DNA from: Thermacetogenium phaeum DSM 12270
GTDB lineage: Bacteria > Bacillota > DSM-12270 > Thermacetogeniales > Thermacetogeniaceae
Assembly: GCF_000305935.1 (NCBI RefSeq)
Contig: NC_018870.1
Location: 2,875,058-2,939,057 of the forward strand
Length of the DNA stretch: 64,000 bases
Direction: 5' to 3'
Each line of letters starts with the position of its first letter. Position 1 is the stretch's first letter. The position numbers and the translations under genes are program-made. Under the pieces are notes generated by a model. The model did not search any database and was not told the origin of the DNA. It saw only the letters and a program-made list of their open reading frames with translations. Of this stretch, positions 43,337-51,461 are shown piece by piece.

Positions 43337-43610
43337 GGCCGTGCACCTGCCTCCGAATTACACCTTCCGGGCGGTACCGGTGCAGTTAGCTCGGTTCAGG
43401 CACCCCCGCGGCACCCAGGAAAGCACCACTTACCGCTGCTTCCTTCCGGACCTGACGGGGTTCATGGGTTCCTGCTGCGCGGGACCCAAACGTCTTCACC
43501 ACTTACACCGGGCAGCCCCACAAGGCTAACCCTCGGGCAGGGATTCGACCCCGCTCTAGCGGACTGCGGGCAACAGGGAACCGCTACCTCCCCATCTAGC
43601 ACGACCATAC
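43337..43610 (-). ncRNA. ffs: Signal recognition particle RNA (long, with Alu domain)
   Basis: The minus strand contains the conserved tip GTCAGGTCCGGAAGGAAGCA followed by GCGGTAAG, which is SRP domain IV. The 5' part GCTAGATGGGGAGGTAGCGG and GCCGAATCCC-like text, and the 3' CCGAGCTAACTGC ... AGGTGCACGG match the Bacillus scRNA with its Alu domain. Size about 275 bases. It lies between dnaX and the tRNAs as in Bacillus. End points are set by analogy and may be off by several bases. Confidence 0.93.
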
Positions 43611-43660
43611 CTCTCTTCTCTCTCTCGTCACTTCTTCCTCCCCGATAAAGGGACGAGAAC

Positions 43661-43737
43661 TGGCGCGCCCAGAGGGAATCGAACCCCCAACCTACAGATC
43701 CGAAGTCTGTCGCTCTATCCAGTTGAGCTATGGGCGC
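43661..43737 (-). tRNA. tRNA-Arg (anticodon TCG)
   Basis: Full cloverleaf on the minus strand: acceptor GCGCCCA/TGGGCGC, D arm AGCTCAACTGGATAGAGC, anticodon loop CTTCGGA, T arm GGGGGTTCGATTCCC, and an encoded CCA. Confidence 0.95.
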
Positions 43738-43751
43738 CCCTATAATAAAAA

Positions 43752-43847
43752 TGGCGGAGAGAGTGGGATTCGAACCCACGAGGCGGGTTTTTGACCCGCC
43801 CACTCGATTTCCAGTCGAGCGCTTTCGACCAACTCAGCCATCTCTCC
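43752..43847 (-). tRNA. tRNA-Ser (anticodon GGA)
   Basis: Class II tRNA on the minus strand: acceptor GGAGAGA/TCTCTCC, anticodon loop CTGGAAA between CGACT and TCGAG-type arms, a long variable arm (GGCGGGTCAAAAACCCGCC), T arm GTGGGTTCGAATCCCAC and encoded CCA. It precedes tRNA-Arg by 14 bases, so the two form one transcript. Confidence 0.95.
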
Positions 43848-43868
43848 GCACCAGATCCGTTCACTGTT

Positions 43869-43877
43869 ATTATACCA
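43869..43877 (-). promoter_or_regulatory. Extended -10 promoter before tRNA-Ser/tRNA-Arg
   Basis: The minus strand reads TGGTATAAT, 22 bases before the tRNA-Ser start. The -35 region (TTTGCT) is weak, which an extended -10 box tolerates. Confidence 0.6.
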
Positions 43878-44061
43878 TCTTTTCCGCCTCAAGCAAATGC
43901 GGCCCCGGCATTTTTCCCTTCTCTCCGGCTCCAAACCCGCTTCAACGCAGACCGCTTCCAATTAGCTCTTCCATGCCCCGCTGCTTGCAATCTGCGGCCG
44001 CAGTGCGGATGCCTCCCCGGCAAAAAGCAGCTTATTCATTTGCTTTCTAAAGCCGGATAGG

Positions 44062-44290
44062 TCAACCGGGACTGTGAATCTCTTTAACCACAAGTGTGTC
44101 AATTTGATCGACAAAAGATCTTACTTCATCAAACCAGGTAGCAACAATATCGGCTTCAAATTTGACCAGGTCGGCATAATCAGCTTTCCGGCGGGCGTCG
44201 AACAGCCCGTTATGTAATTTCTGAAAAAAGCAATTCCGCCTCAGTTATAGCTTCTTTAGCGCCTTCTAATAAGCGTTGTTCCTTCCTCAT
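44062..44290 (-). pseudogene. HEPN-domain protein relic
   Basis: From an ATG at 44290 one frame gives MRKEQRLLEGAKEAITEAEL and stops after LLFSEIT. A shift in a run of six T leads into QKLHNGLFDARRKADYADLV and then KFEADIVATWFDEVRSFVDQ to a stop at 44062. The second part matches the end of HEPN proteins (R-x-x-ADY, then a helix with A-x-x-F). The central helices (usually AYYAMFHAA) are deleted. HEPN proteins of this shape are toxins or RNases paired with MNT nucleotidyltransferases. No partner gene survives. Confidence 0.7.
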
Positions 44291-44636
44291 AGCCTAGGCA
44301 GTGGCAAGTGACCCGGTAGCTTACCTGGCTGCTCTTATCCTCAATGGCCACGTTAGTAATCCCCCCTGCCACTATCATACACTATGGTCACAACCGTATA
44401 CCAGTATTTTCAAATTTGAAGATGGTGACAACCCGCTGTAGGAAATTTCCAAGATTTTTATTGTTTATAAACCATGGTTAAATTAGAATAGTAGATGGTG
44501 AAGCTTAATTGGAACGCCTAGCCTGCGGCCTCGGTGGTAGAATAGAGCTAGAGATGCCTGCCGGTTGTTTAGAGATTACAAGAGTAATCCCGGCAGGCCG
44601 GGTAAAAAGCAGACCCTCAAGCCGCCTGGGGCGGCA

Positions 44637-44929
44637 CCAACAGAGCATGAAAATACCCGACGGGTCTACCGGCGAGCGACCTATGGAAGGCCGGGTAACA
44701 GGAAAGGCGAAGCGAGGATGACAGGTCGGGATGCGAGCACAGACACCTTATGAGTTTCGATGGAATGGATTCGCTGCGAGGCCAAACGCTGCGATTGACA
44801 GAAGCAGTTCGCAACTTGTTACGCAGCATCCCAGAGCTGTCCCGAAGCGAGCCGTCGTCCTGTCCGGCCTGGAATCGGGAGTCGAGCGGTAGACCGGCGG
44901 GTGAACTCGATGTATTTTCATGACAGGTA
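44637..44929. repeat. Large copy of the palindromic repeat beside nadE
   Basis: It opens with ACCAACAGAGCATGAAAATA followed by CCCGACGGGTCT, as in the inverse of 2432-2462, and closes with GTATTTTCATGACAG, the other arm of the same palindrome. About 240 bases separate the arms here, against about 18 at 2.4 kb, so the palindrome has either gained an insert or lost one elsewhere. The 44291-44636 stretch has no recognised gene. Confidence 0.5.
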
Positions 44930-44949
44930 AAACGAGGAGGAGACCATCT

Positions 44950-45897
44950 TTGGCAGGGCTCGAAAGTCTCCAAGCAGAAATGCAGATCGATTCCGCTGCT
45001 GTCGCCTCTCGTCTTACTCAATTCATTGCCGCGAAAGTGGAGGAACTCGAAAGGGAAGGAGTGATACTCGGGCTCAGCGGTGGAGTGGACTCGGCAGTTG
45101 TCGCCGCTTTATGCAGAATGGCGATTGGCCCTGACAAAGTACTTGTCCTTGTGATGCCAGACAAAGACTCTCGTAAGGAACACTTCCATGATGCTCTCAC
45201 TTTGGCGGCAGATTTAGGAATCGATATCAAAGTAATCGATCTTACAAATTGGCTGAAGGAAGTGGATGCATACCGTCTTTTTGCTTTAACCAAATATTCG
45301 TTTCTCGGTAAGCTCCGAGAAAGAATCATGCAAGCCGCTTACGGCTACTATCGAAAGAAGACTGGAGAAACTCCATTTTCGTCGAGTCTCTTAGGGTTCA
45401 AGGACAAAGACTTTTCTTCGTATCTCAAAACAGGGAATGCTTACTACCGCTTAAAACACCGGCTGCGCATGGTGCTGCTTTACCTCCACGGAGAGCTTGA
45501 AAACAGGCTGGTTGTAGGCTGCGCCAACAAGACAGAATACAAAATCGGCTTTTTTGTCAAGCACGGCTGCGACGACGCTGCTGATGTCATGCCCCTTCTT
45601 GACCTTTATAAAACTCAAGTGAAGGCACTTGCTCAACAGTTGGATATTCCAACGCATATCATTGAAAAAGCTCCTTCCCCCGATATTCTTCCCGGCATAA
45701 ACGATGAAGAGGCAATAGGCCTTTCCTATAAAGAGCTTGATCTTATCTTGCTGGCATTAGAAAAAGGCTGGGCTGAATCAGAAATCAGCCAGGCGGTTGG
45801 CGTCGAAAAAGAAAGGGTTGAGTATGTTAAGGGTCTTATCCAGAGATCGGACCACATGCGCCAGACCTATTTCCCCAAGCTCCAAAATAGTGTATAA
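44950..45897 (+). CDS. nadE: NAD synthetase (ammonia-type)
   Basis: 315 residues from the TTG at 44950, nine bases after GAGGAGG. An in-frame ATG at 44920 lies inside the repeat arm and has no site. The PP-loop ATP motif is LGLSGGVDSAVVAALCRMA (about 40-58), and GCANKTEYKIGFFVKHGCDD and SPDILPGINDEEAIGLSYKE are NadE hallmarks. It amidates nicotinate adenine dinucleotide. The insert around 130-165 (LGKLRERIMQAAYGYYRKKT) is longer than in Bacillus. It sits between a repeat and mscS, not in the conserved dnaX-tadA order, so it may have moved here. Confidence 0.92.
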   Translation: MAGLESLQAEMQIDSAAVASRLTQFIAAKVEELEREGVILGLSGGVDSAVVAALCRMAIGPDKVLVLVMPDKDSRKEHFHDALTLAADLGIDIKVIDLTNWLKEVDAYRLFALTKYSFLGKLRERIMQAAYGYYRKKTGETPFSSSLLGFKDKDFSSYLKTGNAYYRLKHRLRMVLLYLHGELENRLVVGCANKTEYKIGFFVKHGCDDAADVMPLLDLYKTQVKALAQQLDIPTHIIEKAPSPDILPGINDEEAIGLSYKELDLILLALEKGWAESEISQAVGVEKERVEYVKGLIQRSDHMRQTYFPKLQNSV

Positions 45898-46027
45898 CAG
45901 GTAGTGGGGCTACAAATTGTCAAAATCTGGGGTCAACCCACAATTCTTAATACGCAGGGCTATAATAAATAACAACAGGCAGATAAAACACGGGAGGGTA
46001 AAGCAGCGATGTTGTATAACGGCCACG

Positions 46028-47113
46028 TTAATGTTTAACATTGGCCTGCAACTCATTTTCAAAATAAACGCTGGTGCTGGGGAAGGCCAAGGCGACACCT
46101 TCCCTTTCTAAAATCTCCACTATCTTAAAGTTGATGTCCTCTTTCACTTCCAGGTACTTTGCCCAGTTGGTGGTAATGGTGAAGAAATACAGGAAGATCT
46201 CTATACCGCTCTCCCCGAAAGAATCGAAGCGCACGAAGATCGTCTCCTTATGGACTTCTGGGTGCTTTTCCAGCATCTCCTTAATATCCCTGATGCACCT
46301 GGCTATTTTTTCTTTCGGGGTATTGTACATGATGCCCAGATTGAAGGTAATCCTTCTTTTTCCCATCCTGCTCCAGTTGGTGATCGACTCATTGGCCAGA
46401 ACGGCATTGGGGATCGTCACCAAAGCATCGGCAAAGGTGCGGATCTTCGTGCTGCGGAAATTAATGTCCTCCACGGTGCCTTCCACGCTGGGAGTCGCGA
46501 TCCAGTCCCCGATACTAAAGGGCTTATCCGTGATGATCACCAGGCCGCCGAAAAAATTGGTGAGGACATCCTTGGCGGCTAAAGAAATCGCCAGACCTCC
46601 CAGCCCCAAACCGGCAATAAAACCGTCGATCCTGTATTCCCACTCTTGAGCGATAATAGTAACGGACAGGGCAACCATGATCACCTTGGCCGCTTTGGCG
46701 AGGACCGGCCACAGTATTTTATCGATCTTAATGCCCAGGAGCTTCTCCAATTCCCCATCCAATTCCTGAAAGCGATCGGCCAGATTATAAAAACCCACGG
46801 TAATCAGAATGATGATCGCCGTTCGAAAGCACCTGGCAATAAACAGGTCGGCCTCTCTGCCGAACGGCAGGTAGCTGAGGGCTAAATACAACCCCAAGAC
46901 GATAAAAAACAGCTGCAGCGGCCCGCGAAACCCCTCAATCAAAAGGTTATCCAGATTGGTCTTGGTCTTCTGCGTGAAGGAGAGAACGTACTTAAAGACT
47001 AAATCGGTAAAAACCCTGCGGAGGACCACCCAGAATGCGAAAATTGCTGCCGCTATCAACAGGTTGTAGATCAGGTCCAAATTAATTAGATCCAGATACC
47101 GGATAAGCCCCAT
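46028..47113 (-). CDS. mscS: Small-conductance mechanosensitive channel (MscS family)
   Basis: 361 residues from the ATG at 47113 (AGAGGGA nine bases upstream; a GTG at 47116 is equally near). Four to five membrane segments, then the MscS core: FIAGLGLGGLAISLAAKDVL (TM3), KPFSIGDWIATPSVEGTVED, FRSTKIRTFADALVTIPNAV and the cytoplasmic vestibule. It releases solutes on osmotic downshock, complementing the K+ uptake systems of this window. Confidence 0.92.
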   Translation of the reverse strand: MGLIRYLDLINLDLIYNLLIAAAIFAFWVVLRRVFTDLVFKYVLSFTQKTKTNLDNLLIEGFRGPLQLFFIVLGLYLALSYLPFGREADLFIARCFRTAIIILITVGFYNLADRFQELDGELEKLLGIKIDKILWPVLAKAAKVIMVALSVTIIAQEWEYRIDGFIAGLGLGGLAISLAAKDVLTNFFGGLVIITDKPFSIGDWIATPSVEGTVEDINFRSTKIRTFADALVTIPNAVLANESITNWSRMGKRRITFNLGIMYNTPKEKIARCIRDIKEMLEKHPEVHKETIFVRFDSFGESGIEIFLYFFTITTNWAKYLEVKEDINFKIVEILEREGVALAFPSTSVYFENELQANVKH

Positions 47114-47232
47114 CACACTCATTCCCTCTATATTTATATTAAAACTACTATGCCGCTTTTCCCGACAAATTCCACCTGCAGGACACACCTCGTCGCTTCT
47201 TGAAGCCACAGCGGCCTCAAAGATATCTATTT

Positions 47233-47285
47233 TTTAGTACAATCTATTTTTTTAGTACAATATTTAGTTAGTACAATATTTAGAT
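47233..47285. repeat. Three AT-rich tandem repeats (TTAGTACAAT)
   Basis: TTAGTACAAT occurs three times within 50 bases, the last two as TTAGTACAATATTTAG. It lies upstream of mscS (minus strand) and could be an operator or simple slippage. The remaining stretch to the tRNA has no recognised feature. Confidence 0.45.
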
Positions 47286-47483
47286 AGAAAATCCTGCACC
47301 GATTACCGGGCAGTCGTTTATATAGGGTGGGCTGGAGGGGCATCCCCTTGCGCCCGCCCGACACCTCTTAAGATCCCGGGAACACTTCGGCTTGAGGGGG
47401 TGCCCGCTTTAAAGCCGAACCGGCATTCGGCGCAGGTGAAAGGAAAAACAACAGGCTTGCAGCAGAACCACAAGCCCGCAGCT

Positions 47484-47580
<97 letters not shown>

Positions 47581-47708
47581 CTATGTTCCCGCTTTTCTTG
47601 AAAAACACCGTCGCCTAAAAATTATATACCGACTTTCATCAACCTGTCAAAACCCGCCCGGGATAACCGCGAACTTCTTTCTCAAGTCCGCAAAAGCCCC
47701 TCCATCCC

Positions 47709-47774
47709 TCTATTTTCGACCAGTCCTTTTACAAATAGAAGGACTGCTCCTGCTATGTGTCGAATATCCAACAT
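47709..47774 (-). pseudogene. N-terminal fragment of an ISLre2 transposase
   Basis: ATG at 47774 reads MLDIRHIAGAVLLFVKGLVE, differing in few residues from the start of the transposase at 18655-20097. The untranslated CATGAGACCTCACAC is shared too. Similarity stops after about 22 codons, so only the left tip of a second element is left. Confidence 0.85.
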
Positions 47775-47994
47775 GAGACCTCACACCCGCCCCCACCGCA
47801 GACGGAAGGCTAAGGCCGGCCGTCAGAGGTCACAAACGTCCGCATTTGCCTTTAAAAACAGCCGGCGCTGCCGGCAGCACCGCCGGGATGGCGCTGAATT
47901 GCTTTTGCCCGGGCCTCCATGGTAAAATAGGCCAAAAGTTAAACCAGTCGGTACCCCGGACGGCATTACCGGGAAATGATACAGGGGACGATTC

Positions 47995-48531
47995 ATGGAG
48001 AAAGAAGAACGCGCAACAAGCGATGAAACATTCATGAAAGAGGCCCTCAAAGAGGCCTACAAGGCCGCCGCCAAAGGGGAGGTTCCGGTGGGAGCGGTTG
48101 TCGTCTCCAAAGGAGAGGTCATCGCCCGCAGCCACAACCTCAAAGAAAGGCTTAACGACCCCACCGCTCACGCCGAAATGCTGGCCCTGCGCGAGGCCGC
48201 CCTGCGGCTGGGCAGCTGGCGGCTGAACGGCTGCACCCTTTACGTGACCATGGAGCCCTGCCCCATGTGTGCCGGAGCAGCCATTCAGGGGCGGGTACAG
48301 CGGATCGTCTACGGCGCCCCCGACCCCAAGGCCGGTGCCGCCGGGAGCTGCGTCGACCTGCTGGGGGAGACCTGCTTCAACCACCGCGTCGAGGTGGCAG
48401 GAGGGGTGCTGAGGGAAAAGTGCGCCCGACTGCTGCAGGAATTCTTCCGCAAGCTGCGGGCCGGCGAGATAGCAGCAGCCGCACCCCCTTCGGAGCCCGA
48501 TGAAGGGTGCCATCCACTCCCCAGGCGATAA
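47995..48531 (+). CDS. tadA: tRNA-specific adenosine deaminase
   Basis: 178 residues with GGGGA upstream. It converts A34 to inosine in tRNA-Arg(ACG). Zinc motif HAEMLALREA (His and catalytic Glu) and PCPMCAGAAIQGRVQRIVYG; DPKAGAAGSCVDLL is the tRNA-loop region. The C-terminal 20 residues (APPSEPDEGCHPLPRR) extend beyond the usual end. It lies after tRNA-Ser and before the SRP RNA-dnaX block, roughly the Bacillus order but with insertions. Confidence 0.94.
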   Translation: MEKEERATSDETFMKEALKEAYKAAAKGEVPVGAVVVSKGEVIARSHNLKERLNDPTAHAEMLALREAALRLGSWRLNGCTLYVTMEPCPMCAGAAIQGRVQRIVYGAPDPKAGAAGSCVDLLGETCFNHRVEVAGGVLREKCARLLQEFFRKLRAGEIAAAAPPSEPDEGCHPLPRR

Positions 48532-48763
48532 CACATCTTCCCAACCAACCCCCCTAACAAAGGCAATTCTTAATCCGGCAGCTGCCAACCGGCAACAAAC
48601 AGAAAACGCTCTTTTCCCCACAGGCAAGAGAGTGGCAGTCCACCCGGCAACCGTTGCCGGTTGGCGGCCCGAAAGCAGCGACCGGCGAGCTTTTTTCACT
48701 CTTACTGTCCCGTCTCTCACAGGTACGATCCTCTGCCCCGCCGCCGGCATTCCTTTTAAAAGG

Positions 48764-48792
48764 TTGTTGTTGCCAGAAGAAAGTGCTAAAAT
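48764..48792 (+). promoter_or_regulatory. Candidate promoter of the manC-manB operon
   Basis: TTGTTG, 17 bases, TAAAAT, about 220 bases before the manC ATG. The rest of the 48532-49012 gap carries no recognised gene or RNA. Confidence 0.5.
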
Positions 48793-49012
48793 AGACTGCA
48801 GACATGTCGCCGGAAAAAGCCCTCGGGATCTTCTCCTCAGAAAACCTCTCCTTTTATAAGTTAAGTTATAAGTCAAGGCCCGGGGCCGGACAGGCCCTAT
48901 GCCACAGCCTTAGAACCACGCACAATTCGGCAAACCCTCGCAGCAAATGACAGCCATTCATTGTGACAGAAATCGCACAGCGAGTTTCTCGACGCGAAAG
49001 GTGGGTGATTTC

Positions 49013-50086
49013 ATGACCTACGCAGTGATTATGGCCGGTGGGCGGGGGGAAAGGTTCTGGCCGAAAAGCAAGCAGCGCTGCCCCAAGCAGTTTCTGAGGC
49101 TGGTGGAGGACAGAACCATGCTTCAAAAAACCGCCTCCAGGCTGGAGATGTTCCTGGCGCCGGAAAACATCTTCGTCATCACCGCCAGGGACTACAGGGA
49201 GATCGTCCTGGAGCAGGTACCCGAGATCCCCGAGGAAAACCTCATCTTCGAACCCTTCGGGAGGGACACTGCGGCCGCCATCGGGCTTGGTACCATCGCG
49301 GCGAAAAAGAGGGACCCTGCCGGGGTGATCATCGTCCTCCCTGCCGACCACTACATCGCCGACGAAAGGCGCTTTTGTGAGGTGCTGGAGGCGGCCGTCG
49401 GCGCCGCCTCCAGCGGGGAACACGCCGTAACCATTGGTATCCGCCCTGTGCGGCCGGAGACCGGATTCGGCTACATCGCCCGGGGTGAGCGCTACCGGGA
49501 TTACAACGGCATCCCCGCCTACCGGGTGCTCGGGTTCACCGAGAAACCGGACCGGGAGCGCGCCCTTCAATTCCTGGAAAAAGGCAACTACCTCTGGAAC
49601 AGCGGGATCTTCGTCTGGAGGGCCGACCTGATCGAAAGGCTCATCGAAAAACACCTCCCCGCTCTGGCCGCCGGGCTCAAGGAGATCGAGGAGTCTTGGG
49701 GCACGGAGCGATGCGGGATGGTGCTGGAAAAGGTCTACGCCGGGCTGCCGAAGATCTCCATCGACTACGGGGTGATGGAGAAGGCCGAAGGTGTCCTGGT
49801 CTTCCTCGGCGATTTCGGCTGGGACGATGTCGGCTCCTGGACCGCCCTGGAGTCTTACAAAAAGAAGGACGGCAACGGCAACATCCTGGAGGGGCGTGGT
49901 GTTCTGGTGGATACGGAAAACACCCTGGTACAGACCACCAGCAAGGTGGTTGCCACTCTGGGGGTAAAGGACCTGATCGTCGTCGAGGACGAGGGAAGCA
50001 TCCTCATCTGCCACAAGAAAAAGGCCCAGGAGCTGAAAAAAGTGATCAACGCCCTTCAAGAAAATGGATATAAGGAGATACTGTAA
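49013..50086 (+). CDS. manC: Mannose-1-phosphate guanylyltransferase, without PMI domain
   Basis: 357 residues from the ATG at 49013 (AGGTGG eight bases upstream). It makes GDP-mannose from mannose-1-P and GTP. The pyrophosphorylase signature GGRGERFWPKSKQRCPKQFL spans 9-28, with VLPADHYIADER, GFGYIARGERY and YLWNSGIFVWRADLI further on. It ends at the short beta-helix (VQTTSKVVATLGVKDLIVVE). The C-terminal PMI-type cupin common in bifunctional ManC is absent here, and a matching domain is found on the glycosyltransferase at 55006-56367. Confidence 0.95.
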   Translation: MTYAVIMAGGRGERFWPKSKQRCPKQFLRLVEDRTMLQKTASRLEMFLAPENIFVITARDYREIVLEQVPEIPEENLIFEPFGRDTAAAIGLGTIAAKKRDPAGVIIVLPADHYIADERRFCEVLEAAVGAASSGEHAVTIGIRPVRPETGFGYIARGERYRDYNGIPAYRVLGFTEKPDRERALQFLEKGNYLWNSGIFVWRADLIERLIEKHLPALAAGLKEIEESWGTERCGMVLEKVYAGLPKISIDYGVMEKAEGVLVFLGDFGWDDVGSWTALESYKKKDGNGNILEGRGVLVDTENTLVQTTSKVVATLGVKDLIVVEDEGSILICHKKKAQELKKVINALQENGYKEIL

Positions 50087-50087
50087 A

Positions 50088-51461
50088 ATGAATGCCGATA
50101 TCTTTCGCCAGTACGATATCCGCGGGCACGCGGAAAGGGATCTCACCGACGAAACCGTCCGGCTGATCGGACGGGCCTTCGGAAGCTATGTCCTGGAGCA
50201 CGGCAAAAAGGACGTTCTGGTGGGCAGGGACAACCGGCTTAGCTCGCCGAGAATCCACCATGCCCTCCTGAACGGACTGCTGTCAACCGGCTGCCGCGTC
50301 ATCGACATCGGCACGGTGGTCACCCCCATCCTCTACTTCGCCAGGGAGCACTGGCAGGTGGAAGGAGGGGTGATGATCACCGGCAGCCACAACCCCCCTG
50401 AAGAGAACGGCTTCAAGCTGGCCTGCGGACCGGGAACCATCTACGGAAAGGAGATCACCCACCTGAGGGAAATGATCTCCAGAGGGGAATTCCGCTCCGG
50501 AGCCGGCACCCTGGATTCAAAGGATGCCGCCGGCCCCTACATAGAGATGCTGAATGAAAAGATCCGGCTGGGGCCGCGGAAACTCAAGGTGGCGGTGGAC
50601 TGCGGCAACGGTACGGCCTCCCTTTTTGCGGAAAGGATCCTTCAGAACTGGGGGTGCGAGGTGATCCCCCTTTACTGCAGTTCGGACGGAACCTTTCCCA
50701 ACCACCACCCGGACCCGGTGAAAACGGCCAACCTCACCGCACTCAAAAGTGTGGTGCTGGAGGAAAATGCCGACTTAGGGGTCGCCTACGACGGAGACGC
50801 CGACCGCATCGGGGTCGTCGACGATCGGGGGAATGTGGTCTGGGGGGACAGGCTGATGTGCCTCTTCTGGCGGGAAATCCTCCCCCGCCATCCGGGGGCA
50901 CTGGCGATCATCGAAGTGAAGTGCTCCCAGGCCCTGGTAGACGAGGTGCGCAGGTTAGGGGGCAAACCGGTCTTTTACAAAACCGGGCATTCCCTGATCA
51001 AGGCCAAGATGCGGGAGACCGGAGCGGTCTTTACCGGGGAGATGTCGGGTCATATGTTCTTCGCCGATGAATATTATGGTTATGACGACGCCTTTTATGC
51101 CACGGGGAGGCTTTTGAGAATACTCTCCCATACGGAGAAGTCCCTTTCGCAGCTGCTGGCAGACATCCCCCACTATTACGCCACCGCCGAGACCCGGATT
51201 CCCTGTCCCGACAAGGCCAAATTCTCCGTGGTCTCCCGCCTGGTGGAAAGGTTCCGCAGGGAGTACGAAATCATCGATGTCGACGGGGTGCGGGTGATCT
51301 TTCCCGACGGGTGGGGCCTGGTGCGGGCCTCCAACACCCAGCCCGTTCTGGTTGCCAGGTGCGAGTCGCGAACGCCTGAGGGGCTGAGGAGGATCTGCAC
51401 CATCATGAAGGACGCCATCGGGCAAAACGAAGAGGTGGGTGAGTTTGAATGGGAGTTTTAG
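50088..51461 (+). CDS. manB: Phosphomannomutase/phosphoglucomutase
   Basis: 457 residues from the ATG at 50088 (AAGGAG ten bases upstream), starting right after the manC stop. Four-domain alpha-D-phosphohexomutase: start IFRQYDIRGHAERDLTDETV, active-site phosphoserine loop MITGSHNPPEENGFKLA (about 97-113), metal loop DGDADRIGVVDDRG (about 235-248), sugar loop GEMSGHMFF and phosphate loop ASNTQPVLVARCES. It converts mannose-6-P to mannose-1-P for ManC. The stop overlaps the next gene by 13 bases. Confidence 0.95.
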   Translation: MNADIFRQYDIRGHAERDLTDETVRLIGRAFGSYVLEHGKKDVLVGRDNRLSSPRIHHALLNGLLSTGCRVIDIGTVVTPILYFAREHWQVEGGVMITGSHNPPEENGFKLACGPGTIYGKEITHLREMISRGEFRSGAGTLDSKDAAGPYIEMLNEKIRLGPRKLKVAVDCGNGTASLFAERILQNWGCEVIPLYCSSDGTFPNHHPDPVKTANLTALKSVVLEENADLGVAYDGDADRIGVVDDRGNVVWGDRLMCLFWREILPRHPGALAIIEVKCSQALVDEVRRLGGKPVFYKTGHSLIKAKMRETGAVFTGEMSGHMFFADEYYGYDDAFYATGRLLRILSHTEKSLSQLLADIPHYYATAETRIPCPDKAKFSVVSRLVERFRREYEIIDVDGVRVIFPDGWGLVRASNTQPVLVARCESRTPEGLRRICTIMKDAIGQNEEVGEFEWEF

